NCBI GenBank assembly: GCA_014529385.2
Contig: CM043954.1
Location: forward strand, 93,761,247-93,825,246
Direction of reading: 5' to 3'
DNA: 64,000 bases
Origin: Adiantum capillus-veneris
Taxonomy: Eukaryota; Streptophyta; Polypodiopsida; Polypodiales; Pteridaceae
Positions 11,786-23,500 of the stretch are shown piece after piece. How positions within the stretch are numbered: position 1 is the stretch's first letter; each line of letters starts with the position of its first letter. Both the position numbers and the translations under genes were made by a program. A model generated the notes under the pieces. The model saw only the letters and a program-made list of their open reading frames with translations. It was not told the origin of the DNA and did not search any database.

Positions 11786-12890
11786 AGAAGAGAAGTTCTA
11801 ATGTCATAGGGACAATCCCAAGAGACCTCAAGGATCTACTTGATGAGGAGAGAGGGAGAGAGAGAGAGAGGGGCAATAGGGCAATAGGCTACCTTGTTTG
11901 TACCTACGACAATTTTACTCTTCAAGGATAAAATTTATTGCTAAGGGAGTTTATAGTTTTTAACATGATATCCTCCTCCTAATGGGGGGAGAGAAAAAAC
12001 ACATGTTACAACTTAGAGCCTATAGCTTACAGGAATCGTTAGAATAATAACTTTTCAAAAGTACAATATGCAGGAAAACCTAGGTTGAGCTTCATTTTTG
12101 CATGTTGGACAACTTGTTACATGCCCTTAGTTTCAAAAGCCTTGTTGCACGAAAAACATATAGAATCAATCATATACTCTTAACACTCACTATGTATTAT
12201 CACAAAGACAAATTCTTTTTAAGGTGTTAATCGGTTGGACACCATCAAATAGGTGCTGCCAACGTTTGAATTAACACGCATCAAACGAGATCCTTTGAGT
12301 TTAATTCAAAAAGGAAAAAGGTGTGTGTCCTTGGCACTCGAGTCGAAGAGCCGGGTGGCATAGAGGTTGATAACCATCTAGTTGCTTTAGCTACTACTCT
12401 TGCATAGCTCATAGGGGTCGGTGAGGTCGTTGGTGAAGGTGGATCAAATGAGAGGGAGATGGGAGGCAAACCCAACCTCTTTGTCGGAAACCCCAACATC
12501 CTTTTTAGCCTCCGCCTCAACATCCCTTCTAACAACCTGGCCAACGTGTTGAGTGCTAGTGATCCCAGCTTCATCACCAGCTCCAACTCCTACAATATTG
12601 TCTGCAACATGCAAAAGCATCATCATCCTCGGACCCAATTCACGATCAAGCCTCAACAAAATAGCCACCCTCTGACCTGGGAATCAATGGGCAAGCGAAA
12701 CCTAAAAAATAATCAGCCTGGGATCACCCCTTTACGGCAATACATTAACAACAAACATCGATCAACCTCGAACCCTTTGCAACTTGGGATACTGGCATGG
12801 ATGGAAGGGCCTTTGCAGCTCCAACCAAACCACCTCTGTTGTCTACAATAACTACAAGACATCATAGACTGGTGAGCTAAGGGAGGCTAG

Positions 12891-12939
<49 letters not shown>

Positions 12940-13001
12940 GAAGAAGAAGAAGAGAATAACGTTGTGGGAAATTATCCCAAGAGACCTCAAAGATCTATCC
13001 G

Positions 13002-13030
<29 letters not shown>
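10770..13030. other. Microsatellite-rich stretch, no recognised gene
   Basis: The stretch holds (CT)n-(CA)n at 11264-11325, (TG)n at 11519-11543, (GA)n at 11746-11782 and 11849-11871, and (GA)n at 12893-12935. Between 12281 and 12668 there are unassigned minus-strand open frames (one with SYARVVAK) in overlapping frames; I do not call them genes. Confidence 0.5.
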
Positions 13031-13035
<5 letters not shown>

Positions 13036-13261
13036 AAGAGAAATTTTCAAATTTGGCTTGCATGTCAAATTTAAGTACTCATAGGCTAATGGTGCCAACC
13101 TCTACTCACAAGTTCTTTTACCACATATGGAAGCCAAGAGACAAAAACACCTACAACCATTAAATGCTAATCCCACTCTTCTCCTAATTGCTCCACTTTT
13201 GTTTTTCATTAGATAGAATCTCCCCAAGATCCTTTAGCATCTCCAATTAGCATGTCCATGC

Positions 13262-13352
13262 ACGTCACCCCTAAAACCAATATTAATGAGTAGCACTTGA
13301 ACTCATCACCTACATAGTATGAAACTCAACGTAAACCACTAGGCTATATGCC
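13262..13352 (-). mobile_element. tRNA-derived SINE head
   Basis: On the minus strand TAGCCTAGTGG (A box, starts 13346) and GAGTTCAAGTGC (B box, starts 13304) are 42 bases apart, the spacing of an internal RNA polymerase III promoter. The sequence between does not fold into a convincing tRNA, so a SINE or old tRNA copy is more likely than a gene. Confidence 0.45.
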
Positions 13353-13952
13353 TACGTTGGTCCTTGATCTCCCTTTGAGCCATAAAAAAAAGGATACACC
13401 CCCCCCCCCCCGCCCCCCCCCCCTCTCCTTTCCCTTTTTTTTTCCCACCCTCCCCTTTTCCTTTCTTCCCCCTCCCCAAACTAATTAATGCATTTGTGAA
13501 AAAGTCGTTTTTGCTGCCTACTGGGTCTATTTTCACTCTTCAATAATTAATTAGCTACAAAGATTCTCGAAGCCGTTAACCTTTAGAAACAGGCGCTCAG
13601 TTGGAGGCCATGCACATGTTTTGTTTCATCTGCCTGTCTCCCCTTCCCACCCTACCCTGCAATCTGTAGCAGAGAAAGAGAGAAACAAAACAATCGTGCT
13701 CCCCCTTGGATTCTCGTCCTCGTCCTCCTCCTTGTTACCCCTGCCTTCCCTAGGTGTGTGCCTCGTCAAAGCCATTCTCTGTTGTACTGAGCATGAGATA
13801 GAGAGAGAGAGTCGTTATCGTATAAACCTTGGCCACCCTCCAACAGTACCCACACCATAAAGCTTGCGTGCTTCGAGCCCTGGCTCCTCTACTTTGAGAA
13901 ACCCCACAACGGACTATGTATCTCTCTTGCTCTCCCTCTTTGCTCACCCAGA

Positions 13953-13961
<9 letters not shown>

Positions 13962-14050
<89 letters not shown>

Positions 14051-14051
14051 T
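13962..14051. repeat. (CT)n followed by (CA)n
   Basis: About 66 bp of CT pass directly into about 24 bp of CA. Confidence 0.9.
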
Positions 14052-14177
14052 CGCCATCCGGCTTCGCCCTCACAAAACGCTATCTCTGCTACCTCGCGAC
14101 GTCGCACACAAAAAAATTGCATGGCGCTGCAGCTTGGGCACGGCGATCCGAATAAGAGAAGAAGAAGAAGAAGAAGA

Positions 14178-14212
<35 letters not shown>

Positions 14213-15469
14213 GATCTGCACATCGGCTAGACACACCACCACACCAGAAAAATCTTCATGCTCTCTCCTCTCCTCTCTCCTCCACGTGCCCTCTCCCGTC
14301 TTTTTAGCTTCAAAGGCATGGAAGCATCTGCAGTGATTCCACTTAATACAACCCGAAAAAAGTCCTTTTGGCCACCTACTCCCACTTCTATAAGACATAT
14401 GACATATGCAATTGTAATTATGGTCTCTCTTTCTATATAGCCTTCTAAGTTAAGGGGAGATGAGGGAGTGTAAGTTTAAATACGTGCTTACAATGACATG
14501 AAATTTTTATTGCGTATTAGTATAAAATTGTATTATCTAGTATACATATATAATCACAAATGATGTGTATATTACAAAGGGCTTCACTTAAATAATGTGA
14601 AAGGTGTATATTGCACATCTACATTTTGAAGCAAAATGAAATGAGAAGGAAGTAAATTTAAAAAAATTAAAATATATTTTAATGTTTTTTAATAAAAAAT
14701 AACAAATTTAATAACATAAAAATTAATCAAACAAATTATTTAAATAAATCTTTATGAAGTCCTTAAATCAAATGACTCTTTATCGATACTTTACATCATG
14801 GGATCAAACTCTTTTGAATATACTTTTTAATCCAAAAAGCTGAATGCAAGTTTAAAAAATAGCATTTTAAAAACCATGATTTTTTTTCATTCAAAAACTT
14901 TTCAGCCCTCCTTGGGACACTTGTCAAACAATGAAAATTGAACGACCTTCACCCATAATGCACTAAAGCCTTTAGAAAGCCAATATATATTCAAAATCTA
15001 GCTTTTCTTGTGAAAAAATTTGATAAGATCCTATGAGGCCAAAAATCTCAGACCTTATGAATCCTGATTTATTGATTAGATTTTTGTGTGAAAAGTGCTT
15101 CTCATAGTTTGCCTTGAAAAATGAGGCCGAAGAAAAGGTTCATTTTGACCAACCATAGGGAAACAAGTACACGCCAATATAAGGACAAAAATTTTGGGGC
15201 GTACATGTTGTGATCTTTGAATTGAGTGTATTATTGCGTTTTGATTGCCTCAAGTGTTGACATCTTCGGCTTACTAACGCTTTTCTGTCTTGTGAGATCA
15301 TCTCTCAACCTATTTTATAATCAATCATGGCTCAGCCACATCAAAGGCTTACGCTAAATTACCCTTAAAGGCTAGATTAGCTTCCATCCATTTTCCTCTC
15401 TCTCTCTCTTTCTCTCTCTAACATACATACATACATACACACACATATGCATACATACATACATGTGTG

Positions 15470-15610
15470 TGTGTACACACACACATGAACTAGAATAAAG
15501 CAATGCTGCCTCCAACTAAGGCATGAAGTCTTACTAACGCTTTGTTCACATAAACCCTTTACAATTGGTTTTTTTTTTTTTTTTTTGGTGGGGTGGGGGG
15601 AGAGAAGAAC
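15470..15610 (+). repeat. Direct repeat with 42.12-42.29 kb
   Basis: ACTAGAATAAAG, GGCATGAAGTCTT and ACATAAACCCTTTACAATTGG recur in the same order and orientation at 42120-42220, although the adjoining repeat A is inverted there. Both copies end in a T- or G-rich run and GAGAGA. Confidence 0.7.
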
Positions 15611-15734
15611 AAGAAGAAGAGAAAAAGAAGTACGTCAACAAAGATAAAATATTTTGAATAGTTTAGAAAGCTCTAATTTTAGTAGTTTAATAAAGAAGTT
15701 AAAAATAGCTTACTATGTAGTGTTCTGAATTTAG

Positions 15735-15830
15735 CACCCAGAGAGATAGATAGTTTTATTATCGTCCTCGGAGGTCAAATATGACCTATGGGACCAAATG
15801 AACATGTCACATGGTGTGAGTGGAGGTCAT
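15735..15830 (-). mobile_element. SINE-like 3' end, reversed copy
   Basis: Read on the minus strand this gives GGTCCCATAGGTCATATTTG, then ACCTCCGAGGACGATAAT and a short TATCTATCTCTCT tail. It is the shared LINE/SINE tail in the opposite orientation. Confidence 0.6.
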
Positions 15831-15885
15831 AAGTGACTCTCGATGCTCAAAAATGGCTAAAATGAGTGTCTCAATAGAGAGTCCA

Positions 15886-15890
<5 letters not shown>

Positions 15891-15962
<72 letters not shown>
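15891..15962. repeat. (CT)n(CA)n tract preceding SINE-like unit 1
   Basis: About 43 bp of CT pass into about 29 bp of CA; the SINE-like body starts immediately after. Confidence 0.9.
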
Positions 15963-15963
<1 letters not shown>

Positions 15964-16142
15964 TAGAACTTGATTTCCCCACATTTTCAACGATGAGCTC
16001 TCCTTACACATATTCCTCTTCTAACGAAGATGTGGAGTCTCAATGTTGATGCTCAATTCTACAATTCTTGAGCATTGAGACTCATTTTTTGGCTCCACAC
16101 AGACCATATGATATGTATATTTTGGTCCCATAGGTCATATTT

Positions 16143-16198
<56 letters not shown>
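15963..16198 (+). mobile_element. SINE-like unit 1 with (CT)n tail
   Basis: The body of about 180 bp contains TTAGAACTTGATTT, GAGCTCTCC.TACACA, GATGTGGAGTCTCAAT, GAGCATTGAGACTCA, CTCCACACA and GGTCCCATAGGTCATATTTG, and ends in (CT)n (16145-16198). It has no open frame. The order of these blocks is the same in units 2 and 3. Confidence 0.65.
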
Positions 16199-16200
<2 letters not shown>

Positions 16201-16315
16201 AATCCATGCCCTTCATCGTTGTGCATTATTACATCCTTAAAAAAGAGATATAGCTGAAAATACCTTGCAACTTTTCAAATTCTAATAAAAAGCCTGTTAA
16301 CTTTCCTACTTCAAG

Positions 16316-16318
<3 letters not shown>

Positions 16319-16369
<51 letters not shown>

Positions 16370-16453
16370 CCTTTGGTGGCCATGCATTGAAGTGTGTATT
16401 TTTTGTGTAAATACATTTAAATGTTAGCCAAAAAAATCTTATCTTTCTTCGTT

Positions 16454-16508
<55 letters not shown>
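16319..16508. repeat. Two (CT)n tracts with intervening unique sequence
   Basis: CT tracts at 16319-16365 and 16457-16508 flank 90 bp that begin with the phrase CCATGCATTGAAGTGTGTAT, also found behind (CT)n at about 39161 and near 17578. Confidence 0.8.
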
Positions 16509-16511
<3 letters not shown>

Positions 16512-16804
16512 CTCCAACCACACCTACCAAGGTGTGCGGTGACTCCAAGAGCGTACACTGTGAATCACTATATAACATAGAAAGTCTGACAAATTTCTTT
16601 CCACATTTTGACTTAGCACAATGCTGTGAGCTTGAAACAAGAGGCATTGCGTACCTATGTAGGAGCTGTTGCGGACTGGGATCACTAGCCTAGTGAGGAT
16701 GCAAGCAAGGCCAATCCTGCTACTCTCAATTGTCGTACCTAAGTATGTATTGCACTTTCGAGCTAGCAATGCCATGGCCTCTAATCGCACCATTCATTTG
16801 AACA

Positions 16805-16895
<91 letters not shown>
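16509..16895. other. Stretch without a recognised gene, ending in (CT)n(CA)n
   Basis: About 290 bp of unassigned sequence are followed by CT (16809-16854) and CA (16854-16895), which precede SINE-like unit 2. Confidence 0.6.
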
Positions 16896-16898
<3 letters not shown>

Positions 16899-17081
16899 TT
16901 TAATTATGAGCTCTCCCTACACACATTCCTCTCCCAATCATGATGCAGACCCTCAATTTTGATGCTCATTTCGACGATACTTAAGCATTGAGAGTCACCT
17001 ACTAGCTCCACACAATTGAATTAATATGTTTCTTTTGGTCCCATAGGTCACATTGGACCTTCAAGGACGATTCTGAAATAT

Positions 17082-17112
<31 letters not shown>

Positions 17113-17113
17113 G
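16896..17113 (+). mobile_element. SINE-like unit 2 with C- and (CT)n tail
   Basis: Same block order as unit 1. The tail GGTCCCATAGGTCACATTGG, ACCTTCAAGGACGATTCTGAAAT is the version closest to the LINE 3' end; it continues as a C run and then CT. Confidence 0.65.
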
Positions 17114-17285
17114 ACCACATTAGAACTTGTTTTTTCAAACATAAGCTCTCCCTACAATGATTCCTCTCCCAATCAAGATGTGGACTCTCAATTTTGACTC
17201 TTCTTTCCACGATTTTTGAGTATCGAGTCACTTATTAGTAGCTCCACACATACCATGTGATATGTTTCGTTTAGGGACAATAATG

Positions 17286-17368
<83 letters not shown>

Positions 17369-17369
17369 C
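17114..17369 (+). mobile_element. SINE-like unit 3 with (CT)n(CA)n tail
   Basis: It follows unit 2 directly. The blocks TTAGAACTTG, AAGCTCTCCCTACA, AAGATGTGGACTCTCAAT and CTCCACACATACCATG are present; the GGTCCCATAGG segment is deleted, but GGGACAATAATGAAAT remains before (CT)n (17289-17327) and (CA)n. Confidence 0.65.
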
Positions 17370-17427
17370 TCATTTCATTCTTCGTCTCTCTCTGTCATTC
17401 ATTTCTCCCTTGTGTCATTCATCTCAC

Positions 17428-17506
<79 letters not shown>
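17370..17506. repeat. Further (CT)n(CA)n with TTTCATTCTTCGTCTCTCT duplication
   Basis: The phrase TTTCATTCTTCGTCTCTCT occurs after the CA tract at about 17372 and again at 17507; between them is CT (17431-17473) and CA (17473-17506). Confidence 0.7.
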
Positions 17507-17509
<3 letters not shown>

Positions 17510-20500
17510 CATTCTTCGTCTCTCTTTGTAATTCATTTCTCCCTTGTGTATCTTGTGTGTGTGTGTGTGTTCTTAATAGCTTGGCATTGAAAGTATGTAT
17601 TTTTAGGGCCCAAATTACATTTTGAAAAAATCCTCATAAGCTGTCAAAACTCAAATCCCCAACCTCTCCCCACCTTTTATGGAGTCAAAAAGTCACTTTT
17701 GCTCTCTAGAAATTCTTTTCTTTTCACCCTTTTTCCAAAACATGCACTCTTTTCCTTTCACCCTTTTTTCCAAAACATGCACTCTAAACACAAAGAACCC
17801 ATTTCCTGTCTCTACACTCCATTTCCCTCCTCAACCAAGCGGGTCGTCAGTAGGGACATTTGTAGCATAGCTATGTGGCACTAACATACTCATGTCAGTA
17901 CTTAGGGAAATGACTCGGATGGGACCAAGAGAACATTTTAGGGTGTCAGTCCTCAAGAAGCAAACCTAACAAGCAAACACATCATCTCAACAAGCAATCA
18001 CCGATTTCCAAATTGAAAAATATGTCCATGTCCTTTCTCACCGCTCTAGGTCATCACGCCATTTGGATGACTTCACAAACTCGGATTGTCATGAAACTTT
18101 AAGGGAAACTACATTAGGTATAAGGGGACAACTCTACAAAATCTGCTTGCAATCTTACAAGGTACCAAAATTGTGATTCATCATGTACCAAGCCTTAGAA
18201 ACTGTAACAGAACAGTCCAAATAGGCTGCCCTAAGGTCTCATAACACTCTCCTATGATCAAAATGTCAAAAAACAATGATTTAAGCACTCAAAACTGAAG
18301 TTTAGGCTCGCAGATGCGAAGTCACAAACCTCGACAGAACTTGAAACGCTTACACTTGCATGAAAGAGCAAGAGAAGAGGAACACAATGCAAGGTTTGGA
18401 ATTGAAATCCAATCATGAGAAAAAGTCGATTACAAGTTGGAGTTGCATGGTTGCTTAAGCGTACGTACACAGAGCTTCCTTTCTCCAAAAAAAAGTCTCT
18501 CTTTCCTACTAAGGTTATTGTCTTTTATAACTAGGGATTTCTAAATGGTTAGTGGCCGGCTCACGTGGCCTTTACAATCATCATGAAAGAATTACAACTC
18601 ATGGAATCAACTTGCTACTCTGAAATCAAATCTACACATGATATAGCTACACTAGCTCAAAAAAATAATAGAGTACAAATATATCAAAAATGTGGTGTTG
18701 GTTCTTCCAGCATGATGGAAACCATTTTTGATGTAGAAGTATTTGTGAACCTTCTTTCGGGCAATAGAGACCGCTTCTTCAAAGGTAAAGGGTCCACTAC
18801 AAGGAACCTTAGTCTTTAGGAAAGGAGACAAATCTGAAATAAATTGATCCATTTTAACATAATCTGGAATTAGGTGGGCGTCCTGGGGGATTCACTCTAT
18901 GTAGAAAAGAAAATACCACCTGCAATCAGAAACTCTAGAAAACCCTCTATTTACGACTTGTATGAGGTAAATATGACCCCTTTTTTAATGCTTACACGGC
19001 TTTTGGTTTAAAAACATATTATACACCTAACTTATTCCGTAAGATTTAGATGCAAGTGTTCTTATATAACAAGATGAATCAAAGAGAGAATCCTACTGCA
19101 ATATAATAATTTTGGCCATTTTTGTCACAATAGCATAGTTTTCAAGAAGAAACAAGATAGTAATTTGAAATTCATGCACTAAACAAAAAAACTTTTTTGG
19201 GAGAAACATCTTGGACCTAATACTAAGAGGTGCTATATCTACACAATTATTGTCTACATGGGAAAGCCATTCTTATGAGAATATATATCTTTTGTAGCAA
19301 ATCGCATATATCCCATGCAAGCTGATACAAACGTCTGTGAGCGCTATTAGGGTTGATTAACCGCATTTGAGTCTTACCATACATCGAGCGACATTTTTTG
19401 AGCGACCCAAAATTCGAGCGAATATTTGTACGACATGGGCCCATATTGTCCTATGTGGTATGATGTAGGCACTTGCTTTCATGTGGCTCGTGCACGCCCT
19501 CCCACATTGCATACTCAATCAAGACACAAACATGAGGTTCAACAGGGATCGGTGTATTTTCGCAATAACAAGTGGGAATCTCGGTTGATTCTCCCGAATA
19601 AGACTACAAAAAAACTTTTTGCACACCTACTCAGTGATTTTATAAAAGATAAAGAAACATATAAATACAACTCCATGCCTGGAGCGCCATACAGTGCAAA
19701 GCGTACATAGAACATGTCCATCTCTAAACCCTCGGCTAACAGGGAAGCAACCATGAGACAGAAAGTAAATCATGACACAAGAAAATACCAACTAAACAGG
19801 GAGCCACCCTTGAAAGATACAAGCTGATGCAGGAAGCTTTCACGGCTACCACCAAGAAGGCCCTCGTCCGTGCAAGCAATTCTCAAAACTCAAAAGAGTC
19901 AGTCGCACGAAGAAAGGATCCCGAAGCTCCATCATTGGCCACCCAAGGGCTATCCACCAAAATAGGAAACACCAGAGTTTAACCAGATATCATCTCTCCC
20001 TCATGCTTGGCAGGGAGAGCACAATCGTGAGACACCTCGTACCATCAGGCCATCGGCTTGCAAGAAGAAAGAACACAACCTCTATCCACATCAACTCCTT
20101 GCCATAGATCACCAGATAGCACACAGGGGAGCAGTCCATCAGCGAACACAACCCTACTTCCACCGGGTAATCATCCTCCTTAATGTGGCACTGAGTAGCT
20201 GAACCTTCAAACAACTACCCAACTCTCGTTGTGAACCACATCCAATAGCAACCAGACTATTCGAGTAATTACCAAAAGAACCTACAGTTGCAGATAGCAT
20301 GTGCATGCTCTGCATCCCTCCTGTTCCATAACAACGTCCCAAACAGCTCAATGTTTCCATTACCCTTTGAGAGGCCTGCATGCCATCGCAAAACAAGGTC
20401 TAACCCCGAGGCAATATATAGACTAGCCTTCGAACCGCCTCTACACACCTTTTGCAACCACAATCTTCACCGCACAAACCTACAGCAAATCACCACACTC

Positions 20501-23500
20501 TGTGAAGCTCAAACTCAAATCAGTGATCTGCATCCAAGGAAGGCACCAATCCTTGCAACCAAGCCTCATAGTCAAACTTCCACTACAAGCATGCACCGTA
20601 TAACCCCTCCCTCTATAGAGATAGTGCGTAGTGGTCACCAGAATTCCCTCCAAGTTAGGAAGCGAAAGGGGCGACCTCTTCCCACATGCAAAAAAATTGA
20701 GTGCCATGCGAGGGAGCAAGCACCACCCACCCTCCACCCTGCCACAATTGCCCCCCCCCCCAAAACCCCCTCCCCCCCCAAAAAAAAAAAAAAACCCTTG
20801 GGGCCTCACAACTTGTAGAGCGATGAGCAGCTTTGCAATCCTCACCTTGCACTACCCCCGGTCTCAATAATTCTTCCATTCACACCTCACTTTCTATTCA
20901 CTACAAAAAGTTTAAGTTGAAAAGGAAAAAGCCAAGCCTCCTAAAGGATGGAAAGTTTGAGGTGAATGGTTTTTTTTTTATAAAAAAAACCAAGCCTCCT
21001 AAAGGAAAGGATTTGTGGAGATACTTTAGGAGGCTTTAAGAGCTTTTTTTTAAAGAAAACAATTCAACTCAAACTTTTTATCTTTTAGGCTTTCGCTTTT
21101 TTTTAATAAAAAAATTAACTCAAACTTTTCATCCTTTAGGAAGCTTGGCTTCTTTTTGGCCTCTCCAAAGGGCAAAGGCTATAGTGATGCCTTCCCTTTT
21201 TGTTGACTTAAAAATAAAAATAAAAATCGAGTTCTATTTCAAGCATTTTTGGATAGTCAAAATGTTGATTGGTTGAAATGTTAGCGGACACTCATTTCAC
21301 TGATTAGTGTGTAAATCTAATGATGGACGTGTCTTGGTACTAGCTAAAACTAATTTGAGGGTTTATGAAAAACAAAACATTTCTATTGGTGGATTATAAA
21401 GAACGTAATCTCATGCTGAAGCTATACATATATATATATACATATATATTAAGGTTAAGAGTAGGCGAGATGGTGTTGATAACAGTGAGTGGGATTGGTG
21501 GAATATGATAGCGATCACGTCAAGCATGCATTACAATGCATACAGGAGTAAAGAACAACGATTTTTAGTGAGAGTTTAATCTTTTCAATTTCTTATGAGC
21601 AAAGCCTGCAAAAGGGACATAACAGGAGGCATCGCTCAGTGCACATGGATTTGTGAAGCTCGTTTCACCTACATGAAGGTAGATGCAGTGACCATCTCAC
21701 TTCTTGCAACCGCAAGTGTTGATAAGGGGGAAGCCGAGGGGGAATTGTCGCGTTGTTGACAAGGGCAAAGTTGAGGGAGGTAGGATAGTGGGAACCCGAG
21801 GTTTTTCAATGCAAGGGTAGAAGCCTTCAAGGGTGAAGTTGTCCTTGCAGTGGCTCACATGGTAGAGAGCTCTTGAGGGCAAACAAATTGGGGGCTGATT
21901 TGGCGTATAGACCGCTTGGTGGAGTAGGACGACTCTCTAGAGTTTAATATTGAGTATGGCTGCTAAAGGCAGTTGACCACGGCCCAGGCGGATGCATGAG
22001 GTGTAAATGCAGAATGACTGATGCTAGTCAATGGCAAAGCTGACTACTTTAGATGGTGTTCACGCAAGGCTGGCCATGGGGAATGAGAGTGCTGTTGTGG
22101 TGGAGGGTGCAGCTGGGCAAGTGCAGGCGACATATTGTGCACCAATTCATGCACCCAAAATTGCCAAATCAGTAGCTCACTGAGGGGTACTCCACATCAC
22201 CAACCTTGCTCTCCCTTGTATGATATTCTCACCTTCATTGTGTCCAACACAACTTGAAGACTGTGTGTGTGCGCACGAGAAACTTCGCAATCCTCCACTT
22301 ATCCTCTCAATCTTTACGAGGGAGACAAGTGTAGAATATGGAAACAAGTGTAGCCCCATTGACTGCTCTGAAGTGAGGTTGATGCTCATCGTCTCTCTAC
22401 AATGGGAGGCCTGGGAATGCATATCTTGATAGTTTGATTGATTTCAAATGGTTTGTTAACGTGATCTAATTTCTATGTGTAACATTGTATTTTTGAGTTG
22501 TAGAGATTCATTTGTCATAGAGTTGCAATGTTCTGAAGAGTCATTTCTTCATTGTCATAATCTACCAAAATTCCGACATATTTTATTCATGTGGGTGCTT
22601 CGTTTGCAGCATACTTGGAAGCAACAAGGGTTGGAATCTTACACGGCTAGAAAGAGAGTAAAAAACTTTGTAATGCTAAGCTCTACCAAATGTTTATCAG
22701 GGATAGTTCACAAAATCTTATGGTCTGCTTAATGAAGAAGACTACTTTTCTCAAACGTGTGCAAGCTCGATTTTAATATGCATTACACCTCTCCTCTTAT
22801 AATCTATTTCCTCACCCATCTTCCTCATGTTTCATATATATGTTTAATCTTTACCTTGGTGCAAATGTATATCTGTGATAATCCATGCTTTTGTGAGCTT
22901 ACATGTGTGGCGATTTTACTTGATCTTCACAACTATTGGCATCGTCTTGCTTAATGTGTTTTGCATCTATGCCCAATATGATGTATTTTGAAATGTAACT
23001 TCTTGGGATGTAGTCTCATAGACGAAACCTAAATAGGTTTTTCCACTATGGGAAGGGCTAGGAAGCTATGGATTGTTTTCACTCCATCCAAAGCCACGGT
23101 CTATCTCCCAATGTGATTTTTACTTATGCTTGCAATTTGAAGGCATGAGGAAACACTAAAGAAGTTGACAAAGCTTTTCCACAGGCCATGTGTGATGCAC
23201 TTGTTGGAGCTTCCAATGGATGATCTTATCTCTTGAGCTACACCTATTGTAGGTCATGCCCAACATAGCATGGTAAAGAAGATCGATCTAGGGTGGGCTT
23301 TGGATGCATAATGAGATTCTTTCCACTTAGGCTTGTACCTTGAAGGCGTGTGACTATATGCAATAAGTTTCTTCTTGATTGCTTCTAGGGAATGCGGGGT
23401 TAGGGATTCTCTTCAAATATCATCACGTATGATTATGTTTTGTAGTCATGGAGCATTATGCAAGATGTTGAAAAATTATGTCTTGCTTGGCAGGGGCTTT

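Larger units (their letters stand above)
13030..15400 (+). repeat. Mosaic repeat A, inverted relative to 42.3-44.4 kb
   Basis: Blocks at about 13030-13095, 13110-13190 and 14385-15400 match the complementary strand of 44430-44370, 43560-43490 and 43460-42300. The best block (14440-15380) has shared phrases such as AAGTTAAGGGGAGATGAG and AAGGGCTTCACTTAAATAAT. Between blocks the two arms differ and hold (CT)n, (CA)n, (GA)n and a poly-C run (about 13399-13423). No coding region is recognisable, so the element type is unknown. Confidence 0.75.
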